From Myxococcus sp. RHSTA-1-4 (GTDB lineage Bacteria > Myxococcota > Myxococcia > Myxococcales > Myxococcaceae): 36,019 nt of DNA. The DNA lies in contig NZ_JAIQDG010000062.1 of NCBI RefSeq assembly GCF_020037125.1, positions 1 to 36,019 of the forward strand, written 5' to 3'. Both the position numbers and the translations under genes were made by a program. Below are positions 22,132 through 29,022 of this stretch, one piece after another (the first letter of the stretch is position 1; every line of letters starts with the position of its first letter). The notes beneath the pieces were generated by a model that saw nothing but the letters and a program-made list of their open reading frames with translations, was not told the origin of the DNA and did not search any database.

Positions 22132-23835
22132 ATGCCCGCACTCCTGCTGCTTACCGGTCCATCCGCGGGGCGCCGTTACGAGGTGCTCACGGAAGCGACG
22201 CTCGGCCGCAGCCCGTCGTGTGAAATCCCCCTGGAGGATGATCAGGTCTCGCGCCGTCACGCGCTGATCACCTTCCACGAGGGGCAGGCATGGATTCGAG
22301 ACCTGCGCTCGCGCAATGGGACGCTCGTCAACGGGGAGCGCATCTCCGGCGAGGTGGCGCTGCAGCCGGGCGACCAGGTCCGCGTGGGCACGACGACGGC
22401 CCTCTTCGAGCCTCCGGCGGTGACGCTGGTGGGCGGAGGGCCCTCGGCGCCCGGCCACGTGCCGATTGAAGAGGTGCTGCCGCATGTGGGGACGGCGGCG
22501 GCGATGTACTCGGCGGGCACGGCGCTGCTGGGCGCCACCAGCGAGGCCATGGTGCTGCGGCGGCTCGCGGACGAGGTGGCCCACGCCCTCAACGCGGACC
22601 GGGCGGCGGCGCTGCTGGGAGGCGGCGCCGGCCAGCTCACTGCCTCGGTGGCGGGCGCGGAGACGCTGACGGTGCCCCGGGACATGGCCCGGGCCGCCCT
22701 GGAGCGCAAGGAGCTCGTCCAGGCGGAGGACGCGATGTGCGCGCCGCTGGTGGCCTCGGGGGGCAAGCCCTTCGGCGTGGTGTACGTGACTCGCGCCGAG
22801 CCCTCCTTCTCCGCGGGCGAGGGCCAGCTGCTGGCCGCGTTGGGCCGGCTGGGGGGCGAGGCGTACACGGCCGTGCGCTCGCGGGCGGAGGCGGAGGCGC
22901 CGGCCCCGGCGCCGGAGGGCACCTCCCGGCCGATGCGGGCCGTGCTGGACGCCGCGAGGCGGGCCGCCGCCAGCGCCGCGCCCGTGGTGGTCCACGGCGA
23001 GCCGGGGACGGGGAAGACACTGCTGGCGCGCCTTGTCCACTCTCGCTCGCCCCGGGCACTGGGGCCCGTGGTGACGGTGGACTGCCGGCTGCCCAGGGAG
23101 GCCGTGGAGGAGGCCCTGTTCGGCCGGGCCAGCGCGCCGGGGCAGCCTCCGGTGACCTCCGCGTTGCTGCGGGCCGACGGCGGGGCGCTGCTGCTCCAGC
23201 ACGTGGAGGCGCTGCCCCGTCCCACGGCGGAGCGGCTGGCGCGGCTGCTGGCTCGGAGAGCCGCTCCCGCGCGGCAGGGCGGCGAGGAGCCGGTGGACGT
23301 GCGTGTGCTGGCCACCGCGCCGGCGCCGCTGCCGCTGCTGGCCACGCGGGGAGAGGTGGAGGCGTCGCTCGCGCGAGGTCTGGCGGGATTCGAGCTGGAG
23401 GTGCCGCCCCTGCGCGACCGGCGGGCGGACGTGCTCACGCTGCTGGAGGGGTTCACCACGCGGGCCGCGCGGCGGGTGCGCAAGGAGCCCCCCACGCTGG
23501 GGCCCGAGGCGCGGCGGATGCTCGTGGACTACGCGTGGCCTCAGAACGTGCGCGAGCTGGAGCTGGTAGGGGAGCGGCTCGGCCTGCTGTATGGCGGGAG
23601 CCGGGTGGGCGCGCTGCACCTGCCTCCGGAGATACAGGAGGGCGGTGCCGCCTCCGGGCCACAGACGCTGCAGGAGCGCGTGGCCCGGCTGGAGCGCGAC
23701 GCCATCGCCGAGGCGCTGCGGGAGGCGGGCGGGAAGAAGGTCCGGGCCGCGGCGATGCTCGGCATCAGCCGGCCCACGCTGGACAAGAAAATCGAGGAGT
23801 ACGGCCTCTCCGTCGAGCGCGGCCGGCGCGGGTGA
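22132..23835 (+). CDS. FHA-GAF-AAA+-Fis regulator with degenerate enhancer-binding domain
   Basis: The 567-residue product combines an FHA domain (about 1-95; LGRSPSCEI, VSRRHA, RNGTLVNG), which reads phosphothreonine, with a GAF-like region (about 120-250), a sigma54-activator type AAA+ module (about 265-485) and a Fis-type helix-turn-helix (about 524-556; KKVRAAAMLGISRPTLDKKI). Walker A is intact (GEPGTGKT, 289-296). The GAFTGA loop that touches sigma54 is absent after LFGR (330-332), and the Walker B Asp-Glu pair is replaced by Q356-H357. The arginine-finger region also departs from the usual pattern. It probably binds DNA and phosphoproteins without remodelling sigma54 polymerase. Confidence 0.9.
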   Translation: MPALLLLTGPSAGRRYEVLTEATLGRSPSCEIPLEDDQVSRRHALITFHEGQAWIRDLRSRNGTLVNGERISGEVALQPGDQVRVGTTTALFEPPAVTLVGGGPSAPGHVPIEEVLPHVGTAAAMYSAGTALLGATSEAMVLRRLADEVAHALNADRAAALLGGGAGQLTASVAGAETLTVPRDMARAALERKELVQAEDAMCAPLVASGGKPFGVVYVTRAEPSFSAGEGQLLAALGRLGGEAYTAVRSRAEAEAPAPAPEGTSRPMRAVLDAARRAAASAAPVVVHGEPGTGKTLLARLVHSRSPRALGPVVTVDCRLPREAVEEALFGRASAPGQPPVTSALLRADGGALLLQHVEALPRPTAERLARLLARRAAPARQGGEEPVDVRVLATAPAPLPLLATRGEVEASLARGLAGFELEVPPLRDRRADVLTLLEGFTTRAARRVRKEPPTLGPEARRMLVDYAWPQNVRELELVGERLGLLYGGSRVGALHLPPEIQEGGAASGPQTLQERVARLERDAIAEALREAGGKKVRAAAMLGISRPTLDKKIEEYGLSVERGRRG

Positions 23836-23862
23836 GTCGGGCCGCGTGTTGGAGCGCGCCCC

Positions 23863-24771
23863 TCACTTCCTCCGGCTGAGCAGCACGCCCGTGAGAATGA
23901 GGGCCGCGCCCAGGGCCTGGAGGAGGGTGGGCCGCTCGCCTCGCACGGCCCAGGCGGTGAGCGCGGCCACCACGGGGATGCCGGTGTTGTAGAGGGCCGC
24001 GCGGTTGCTGCCCACCTTCTGCACGGTGCGCCCCCAGATGAAGTACGAGAGCACCAGCGGGATCAGCGCCGAGTACACCACGCCCGCCCAGGCGTTGAAG
24101 CCGATGCTCGCGGGCTCCAGCGCCAGCACCGCCGGCGCCCCCGCGAGCACCACGCCCGGCGCGCCCGTCAGCATGGTGATGGCGGTGATGCGCAGCGCGG
24201 ACACCTCCGTCCCCAGCGAGCGGATGCCCACCGTGTAGATGGCCCAGCACAGGCAGCCGGCCAGGATGAGCCCGTCGCCCAGCCACGTCGCCGCGCCCAG
24301 CTCCGGACCTCTCGCGCCCACCACCAGCAACATGCCCACCACCGCCAGTGACAGCCCCGTCAGCACGGGCCGGGTCAGCCTGTCCACGCCCAGCAGCGCC
24401 CCCAGGGCCGCCACCAGCACCGGCGTCACCGCCGTGAGCAGCCCGCCGTTCGCCGCCGTCGTGTTCGCCAGCCCGAGGACGAAGCAGACCTGGTACACGG
24501 TGTTGCCCACCAGCCCGAGCGCGGTGAGCTTGAGGAACACCTTCCCCGGCAGCGGCTTCCACCCCTCCACCGCCCAGAGCAGCGCGCCCATGGCCAGCGC
24601 GGCGATGGCGAAGCGCAGCGACATGAAGGCCAGCGCGGGAAGGGTGCCCAGCGCCTCCTTGACCACCGTGTAGTTGGTGCCCCAGACGATGACCACGCCG
24701 ATGATGGCCAGGTCGGATGCGGAGAAGGCTCGGGTGGGAGCGGGAGTCGCGGAAGCAGCGGAGGTGGACAC
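23863..24771 (-). CDS. EamA/DMT-family transporter
   Basis: This is a drug/metabolite exporter-type permease of the inner membrane. From GTG 24771 it has 302 residues with ten hydrophobic helices in two EamA repeats (the first from about residue 20, ASDLAIIGVVIVWGTNYTVVK; the second from about 163, TWLGDGLILAGCLCWAIYTVG). An in-frame ATG at 24843 would add 24 basic residues before the first helix. GTG 24771 is preferred because a TTGCAC-17-TATTCC promoter lies just upstream of it and would be inside the longer frame. Substrate unknown. It converges on the FHA regulator gene. Confidence 0.88.
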   Translation of the reverse strand: MSTSAASATPAPTRAFSASDLAIIGVVIVWGTNYTVVKEALGTLPALAFMSLRFAIAALAMGALLWAVEGWKPLPGKVFLKLTALGLVGNTVYQVCFVLGLANTTAANGGLLTAVTPVLVAALGALLGVDRLTRPVLTGLSLAVVGMLLVVGARGPELGAATWLGDGLILAGCLCWAIYTVGIRSLGTEVSALRITAITMLTGAPGVVLAGAPAVLALEPASIGFNAWAGVVYSALIPLVLSYFIWGRTVQKVGSNRAALYNTGIPVVAALTAWAVRGERPTLLQALGAALILTGVLLSRRK

Positions 24772-24780
24772 GGCGGCGAG

Positions 24781-24809
24781 GGAATAGGGCGCGGCGCTCT
24801 GGCGTGCAA
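24781..24809 (-). promoter_or_regulatory. Promoter of the EamA gene, predicted leaderless
   Basis: On the minus strand, TTGCAC (24809-24804) and TATTCC (24786-24781) are separated by exactly 17 bases. The expected transcription start near 24774 lies about three bases before GTG 24771, and no Shine-Dalgarno is present. This supports a leaderless mRNA and the downstream start codon. Confidence 0.55.
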
Positions 24810-24833
24810 GCCGACGTTTCCCCACGGCCACGC

Positions 24834-24862
24834 TTGTCCGCATGCCCGCCCGGGGTTAAACG
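24834..24862 (+). promoter_or_regulatory. Promoter of psuG, predicted leaderless
   Basis: TTGTCC (24834-24839) and TAAACG (24857-24862) are 17 bases apart. Transcription would start at or just before ATG 24870, and no Shine-Dalgarno is present. It is back to back with the EamA promoter (24781-24809). Confidence 0.5.
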
Positions 24863-24869
24863 CGCGCCC

Positions 24870-25781
24870 ATGGACCTACGCTTTTCGGACGAGGTGCGCC
24901 GCGCTCGCGACGCTGGCCAACCCATCGTGGCGCTGGAGACGAGCGTCGTGGCCCAGGGCCTGCCCTACCCGGACAACCTCGCGGCCGCCCGCGCCTGTGA
25001 GGAGGCCGTCCGCCGCGCCGGCGCCGTCCCCGCCGCCATCGCCGTGGTGGACGGTGTGGTGTGCATCGGCCTGGAGGAGCCTGCCATGCGCCGGCTCGCG
25101 GAAGGGAAGGAGCGCCTTCTCAAGCTGGGCTCGAGGGACCTGGCCGTCGCCGTGGCCACCCGCGCCTCCGGTGGCACCACCGTGAGCGCGACCTGTGAGC
25201 TGGCCGCCGCCGCCGGCATCCGCGTCTTCGCCACCGGCGGCATCGGCGGCGTCCACCGTGGCGCCTCCGAGCACTGGGACATCTCCCAGGACATCGCCGC
25301 GCTGGCCCGCTACCCCGTCGCCGTGGTGTGCGCGGGCGCCAAGTCCGTGCTGGACCTGCCCAAGACGATGGAGCTGCTGGAGACCGCCGGCGTGCCCGTC
25401 ATCGGCGTGGGCACGGACGAGCTGCCGTCCTTCTACAGCCGGGGCTCCGGCCTCAAGCTGGAGCACCGCGTGGACGACGTGGACACCGCCGCGCGCATCG
25501 CCCGCGCCCGCTTCGAGACGCTCGGGCAGGGCGGGGTGCTCTACACCGTGCCTCCGCCCGAGGAGACCTCCCTGCCGCGCAACGAGGTGGAGCTGCACAT
25601 CGCCTCCACGCTCGCCGACGCGGAACGGCAGGGCGTCCGGGGCAAGGACGTGACGCCCTTCCTCCTGTCGGAGATGGCGAAGCGCACCGGCGGCAAGACG
25701 CTCAAGGCCAACCTGGCACTGCTCACCAACAACGCCCGCTTCGCCGGGCAGCTCGCCGTGGCCTACGCCCGGGGCGCCTGA
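24870..25781 (+). CDS. psuG: Pseudouridine-5'-phosphate glycosidase
   Basis: PsuG splits the C-glycosidic bond of pseudouridine 5'-phosphate to uracil and ribose 5-phosphate. The 303-residue product has full family length. It has the conserved ALETSVVAQGLPYP with E23, LLKLGSRDLAVAVA with K85 (the catalytic lysine position), ATGGIGGVHRGASEHWDISQD with D137, and the AGAKSVLDLPKTMELLET and LGQGGVLYTVP blocks. The usual partner kinase gene psuK is not adjacent. The gene seems to be transcribed without a leader from its own promoter. Confidence 0.95.
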   Translation: MDLRFSDEVRRARDAGQPIVALETSVVAQGLPYPDNLAAARACEEAVRRAGAVPAAIAVVDGVVCIGLEEPAMRRLAEGKERLLKLGSRDLAVAVATRASGGTTVSATCELAAAAGIRVFATGGIGGVHRGASEHWDISQDIAALARYPVAVVCAGAKSVLDLPKTMELLETAGVPVIGVGTDELPSFYSRGSGLKLEHRVDDVDTAARIARARFETLGQGGVLYTVPPPEETSLPRNEVELHIASTLADAERQGVRGKDVTPFLLSEMAKRTGGKTLKANLALLTNNARFAGQLAVAYARGA

Positions 25782-25792
25782 GCCTCGACACA

Positions 25793-25816
25793 AGGGGGCG
25801 GGACGCTGCGCCCCCT
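25793..25816. terminator. Bidirectional terminator stem between psuG and the methionine sulfoxide reductase gene
   Basis: AGGGGGCG (25793-25800) pairs perfectly with CGCCCCCT (25809-25816) around an eight-base loop, between convergent stop codons. No clear T-run on either strand, so efficiency as an intrinsic terminator is uncertain. Confidence 0.45.
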
Positions 25817-25826
25817 CGGCGCCGCG

Positions 25827-26312
25827 CTACTGCTGGAACCACTTCATCAGTTCTTCCAGCTCGCGGCGGTCCACGTCGTCGAAGGTGCCCTTGTGCTCGG
25901 AGTCGATGTCGAGCACCGCCATCAGCTCGCGGTTCTTCCCGAACACCGGGACGACGATCTCCGACGCCGAGCGCCCGTCGCAGGTGATGTGGCCGGGGAA
26001 GGCGTGCACGTCGGCCACCACCACCGTCTCGCCCTTCGCCGCGGACGTGCCGCACACGCCCTTGCCGAAGTGGATCTCCAGGCAGCCGAGCGTGCCCTGA
26101 TAGGGGCCCACCCGCAGCAGCTTGCCCGGCGTCACCACCCGGTAGAAGCCCGTCCACAGGTGCCCGAAGGCGTGGTGCAGCAGGCAGCTCATGGTGGACA
26201 TGGCCGCGATGGGGTCGTCGATGCCTTCCAGCACCGCTCGGACGTGCTGCTTCAACTCCGCGTAGGCCTCCGCCTTCGGCATGCCACGCAGATCCAGGGT
26301 GACTTCCGCCAT
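25827..26312 (-). CDS. msrC: Free methionine-R-sulfoxide reductase (GAF domain)
   Basis: fRMsr reduces free L-methionine-R-sulfoxide back to methionine, an oxidative-damage repair step. The 161-residue product is a single GAF domain with C77 (LGCLEI), C87 (GKGVCG) and C111 (ITCD), the three cysteines with the spacing of the E. coli enzyme. VVADVHAFPGHI and SEIVVPVF are also typical. ATG 26312 with GAGGT upstream is chosen; the frame is open for 75 more codons upstream, but that part overlaps the divergent sirtuin gene and has no homology. Confidence 0.93.
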   Translation of the reverse strand: MAEVTLDLRGMPKAEAYAELKQHVRAVLEGIDDPIAAMSTMSCLLHHAFGHLWTGFYRVVTPGKLLRVGPYQGTLGCLEIHFGKGVCGTSAAKGETVVVADVHAFPGHITCDGRSASEIVVPVFGKNRELMAVLDIDSEHKGTFDDVDRRELEELMKWFQQ

Positions 26313-26415
26313 GATGAGGACCTCGACAGGGGGGAACCTTCGCCGGAGCGTCAGGCCCCGGCGACGGTGCCGTCCCTCAATACCCTGAATCATTTTCCGC
26401 CGCACGGGAGGCGTC

Positions 26416-27153
26416 ATGGAGCAGCTCATTCTCGATTCCAAGACCTGGCTGCTCGTCCTCACGGGGGCCGGGGTCTCCGCCGAGAGCGGTGTCCCCACAT
26501 TCCGTGGAATGGACGGACTGTGGGAGAACCACCCCATCGAGGACGTGGCGTCGCCCCAGGGTTTCGTGAAGGACCCGGCGCTGGTGTGGCGCTTCTACTC
26601 GCAGCGCCGCGCGGCGGCCTCCGCCGTGCACCCCAACCCCGGCCATGACGCGCTGGTGGCCTGGGAGCGCCACCTGGGCGACCGCTTCCTCCTGGCCACC
26701 CAGAACGTGGACGGCCTGCACCGGCGCGCGGGCAGCCAGCGCGTGGTGGAGATGCACGGCACCCTCTTCAAGACGCGGTGCAGCAAGTGCAAGCGGCCCC
26801 CGTTCGACGACACCACCGTGTACCCGGACGGCACCGTGCCCACGTGCGACGCGTGCGGCGGCAGGCTGCGGCCGCACATCGTCTGGTTCGGCGAGTACCT
26901 GGACCCGGATGACCTGCAGCGCATCGAAGACTTCGCGCTGCGCGGCTCCACGTCGGGCGGGCGCTTCGTCTTCCTCGCGGCGGGCACCTCCGGCGTCGTC
27001 TACCCGGCCGCGGGAATCGTCGACCGGGTGGCCGAGGCGGGTGGGGAGACGTGGCTCGTCAACCTGGACCCGGCGCAGAACGCCAGCCGCTTCGAGCACC
27101 ACGTCACCGGGAAGAGCGGCGAGGTGCTCCCGAAGCTGGCGAAGCGGGTGTGA
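26416..27153 (+). CDS. cobB: NAD-dependent protein deacylase, CobB-type sirtuin
   Basis: Sirtuins remove acyl groups from lysines using NAD+. The 245-residue product has GAGVSAESGVPTFRG (17-31), TQNVDGLH (95-102), catalytic H114 (MHG), and a zinc ribbon with C122, C125, C144 and C147. Y61 and R64 in WRFYSQRR match the Tyr-x-x-Arg pair that lets SIRT5 and E. coli CobB accept succinyl and malonyl groups, so desuccinylase activity is likely. GGGAGG precedes ATG 26416. The gene is divergent from the fRMsr gene across 103 bases. Confidence 0.94.
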   Translation: MEQLILDSKTWLLVLTGAGVSAESGVPTFRGMDGLWENHPIEDVASPQGFVKDPALVWRFYSQRRAAASAVHPNPGHDALVAWERHLGDRFLLATQNVDGLHRRAGSQRVVEMHGTLFKTRCSKCKRPPFDDTTVYPDGTVPTCDACGGRLRPHIVWFGEYLDPDDLQRIEDFALRGSTSGGRFVFLAAGTSGVVYPAAGIVDRVAEAGGETWLVNLDPAQNASRFEHHVTGKSGEVLPKLAKRV

Positions 27154-27162
27154 GGCGGCCTG

Positions 27163-27209
27163 CCGCGCCTCGCCCAGCAGGAAGCTGAAGTCGGCGGGGG
27201 CGAGCGCGG
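27163..27209. terminator. Long stem between convergent cobB and the kinase gene
   Basis: CCGCGCCTCGCCC (27163-27175) pairs with GGGCGAGCGCGG (27198-27209), 12 pairs with one bulged base and a 22-base loop, ending three bases before the kinase stop codon. It may insulate the two convergent genes. No T-run. Confidence 0.35.
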
Positions 27210-27211
27210 GG

Positions 27212-28900
27212 CTACTCGAAGATGGAGATGTCCTGCCCTCCGCCCTGCTTCTGGGGCTTCGCCGGGCGGGAGGGCGCGGCGGCGCGCACCGGCTCCAGCG
27301 TCACGTCCACGTTCTGCGTGTCACCCGCCATGAGGCTGAAGTCGAGCGTGCGCGTCACCTTCTGGTGGCCCGCGAGCTCGAAGGTCAGCTCATGCGTCTT
27401 GTCGCGCGGCAACTCCAGCGTCACCGGCGTGGTGCCCACCTGCCGGTTGCCTCCGAGGAGGATGGCGGCTCCTGCGGGATTGGAGTTGATCGCCACCTTG
27501 ACGACCTGCGCCGCCGGCGCGGTGCCCGTGTTGGCTCCGGCCACCGCCGTGGGCTTCGTGGACGGCGCGCCGCTGCGCACCTCCGTCGTGGGCGGCTGTT
27601 CCTGTCGCGCGCCGCCACCCAGCACCACCGCCGCGCCGACGCCGAGCAGCACCAGCGGCACCGCCACCAGCGCCACCTTCTTGCCGGTGGACATGCCCTC
27701 CGGCGCGGGAGGCGGAGCCGGAGGAGGGGGCGCGGCGCGGGGCGCGGCCGGGCGCGCGCGGCTGGGCGATGAGCCACTGCCCGCCGCTCCCCTCGCGACG
27801 ACGACATTGGACGGCGTGGAGCCTCGGCCCGCGGCGGGCGCACCCGCGCGGGAGGCCCGCACGCCGCTGCCGCTCCCACCGTTCGGACGGCCGGGACGGC
27901 TGCCGGGCCTGCTGCCACTGCCGCGCTCGGCGCCGCTGGAGGCCGAGCCGCCGCTGGGCAGCGCGTCCAGCTCCTCGGGCGACAGGTCCGCCACCGCGTC
28001 CAGCATCGCGTCGACGAACTCCTGCGCGTTCTGGTAGCGGTCCTCCTTCTCGGGGGAGAGCGCCTTCTTGAAGAACGCGTCCAGCGAAGCCGGCACCGGG
28101 GCGCCCTGGCGCTTGCTGTTGACGGCCGGCACCGGCTGCGTGAGCGAGGCGGTGAGCGCCTTGCGCACCGTGTTCGCGCCGTACGGCGAGCTGCCCGTGA
28201 GGCAGAAGTAGAGGACGCCCGCCATGGAGTACAGGTCCGAGCGCTGGTCCACCGCCTCACCACCGGCCTGCTCGGGCGGCATGTACTGCGGCGTGCCCAG
28301 CACCTGCCCGGTGGAGGTGAGCTGCTCCTCCTCCTCGGCCTCCATCGCCTTCACCAGGCCGAAGTCCAGGACCTTGACGAAGTCCTTGCCGCTGAGCTGC
28401 TGCACCATGATGTTGTGCGGCTTGAGGTCGCGGTGCACGCAGCCTTCCGCGTGCGCATGCGCCAGCCCCTGGCAGGCCTGCTCGACGAGGCTCACCGCGC
28501 GGCGCAGGGACATGGGGCCCTCGCGCTTGACGATCTCCTTGAGGCTCTCGCCTTGCAGGAGCTCCATCACGAAGTAGCAGGTGCCGTCCGGCGCGCGGCC
28601 GAAGTCGAAGATGGTGATGACGTTGGGGTGGCGCAGCCGGCTGGCGATCTCCGCCTCGCGGCGGAAGCGCTCGAAGAACTGCGGCGCCGCGGCCAGCGAC
28701 GGGTTCAGCGTCTTCACCGCCACCGGGCGCTGCACGGACGTCTGCGTGGCGCGGAACACCATGCCCATGCCGCCCTGGCCCAGGACGCTTTCAATCTTGT
28801 ACCGGCCGTCGAGCACCTGGCCGAGGAGCTGGAGGCTCTGGCCGGAGCACAGGTGGTCGACGCCGTCGGTACTTCCGCAATGGGGGCAGGGGGCAGCCAT
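27212..28900 (-). CDS. Ser/Thr protein kinase with N-terminal zinc ribbon and C-terminal PEGA domain
   Basis: The 562-residue membrane kinase starts with a small zinc-ribbon-like segment (C5, C8, H16, C18). The Hanks-type kinase domain spans about residues 34-300, with GQGGMG (41-46), K63, HRDLKPHN (156-163), DFG (179-181) and GTPQYMPPE. A Gly/Ser/Pro/Arg-rich linker (about 315-405) is followed by one membrane helix (409-427) and a PEGA-type domain outside (about 468-536; INSNPAGAAILLGGNRQVGTTP). ATG 28900 is chosen over an earlier GTG because the zinc ribbon then begins the protein. No Shine-Dalgarno precedes it. Confidence 0.93.
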   Translation of the reverse strand: MAAPCPHCGSTDGVDHLCSGQSLQLLGQVLDGRYKIESVLGQGGMGMVFRATQTSVQRPVAVKTLNPSLAAAPQFFERFRREAEIASRLRHPNVITIFDFGRAPDGTCYFVMELLQGESLKEIVKREGPMSLRRAVSLVEQACQGLAHAHAEGCVHRDLKPHNIMVQQLSGKDFVKVLDFGLVKAMEAEEEEQLTSTGQVLGTPQYMPPEQAGGEAVDQRSDLYSMAGVLYFCLTGSSPYGANTVRKALTASLTQPVPAVNSKRQGAPVPASLDAFFKKALSPEKEDRYQNAQEFVDAMLDAVADLSPEELDALPSGGSASSGAERGSGSRPGSRPGRPNGGSGSGVRASRAGAPAAGRGSTPSNVVVARGAAGSGSSPSRARPAAPRAAPPPPAPPPAPEGMSTGKKVALVAVPLVLLGVGAAVVLGGGARQEQPPTTEVRSGAPSTKPTAVAGANTGTAPAAQVVKVAINSNPAGAAILLGGNRQVGTTPVTLELPRDKTHELTFELAGHQKVTRTLDFSLMAGDTQNVDVTLEPVRAAAPSRPAKPQKQGGGQDISIFE

Positions 28901-28909
28901 GTGGGACGG

Positions 28910-28915
28910 AGTATA
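28910..28915 (-). promoter_or_regulatory. TATACT -10 box just upstream of the kinase start codon
   Basis: On the minus strand TATACT (28915-28910) lies nine bases before ATG 28900. Transcription would begin about three bases before the start codon, so the mRNA would be leaderless, in agreement with the missing Shine-Dalgarno. No good -35 box is visible at 16-18 bases, so an activator or other sigma factor may be needed. Confidence 0.35.
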
Positions 28916-29022
28916 GGCAGGCCCTGGCGGGGTCCGGAAAGGGCTCGAAAGGCCCCGGAGCGGCCGGGCAGGCATATCGGACGTTCCCGAGGGGCCCGAG
29001 GGCTGTTACATCCCCGCCCGCC

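Noticed and set aside
22132..23835. The FHA regulator as a pseudogene
   Set aside because: The frame is intact over 567 codons, and FHA, Walker A, the WPxNVREL region and the helix-turn-helix are well kept; only the sigma54 and ATPase parts are changed.
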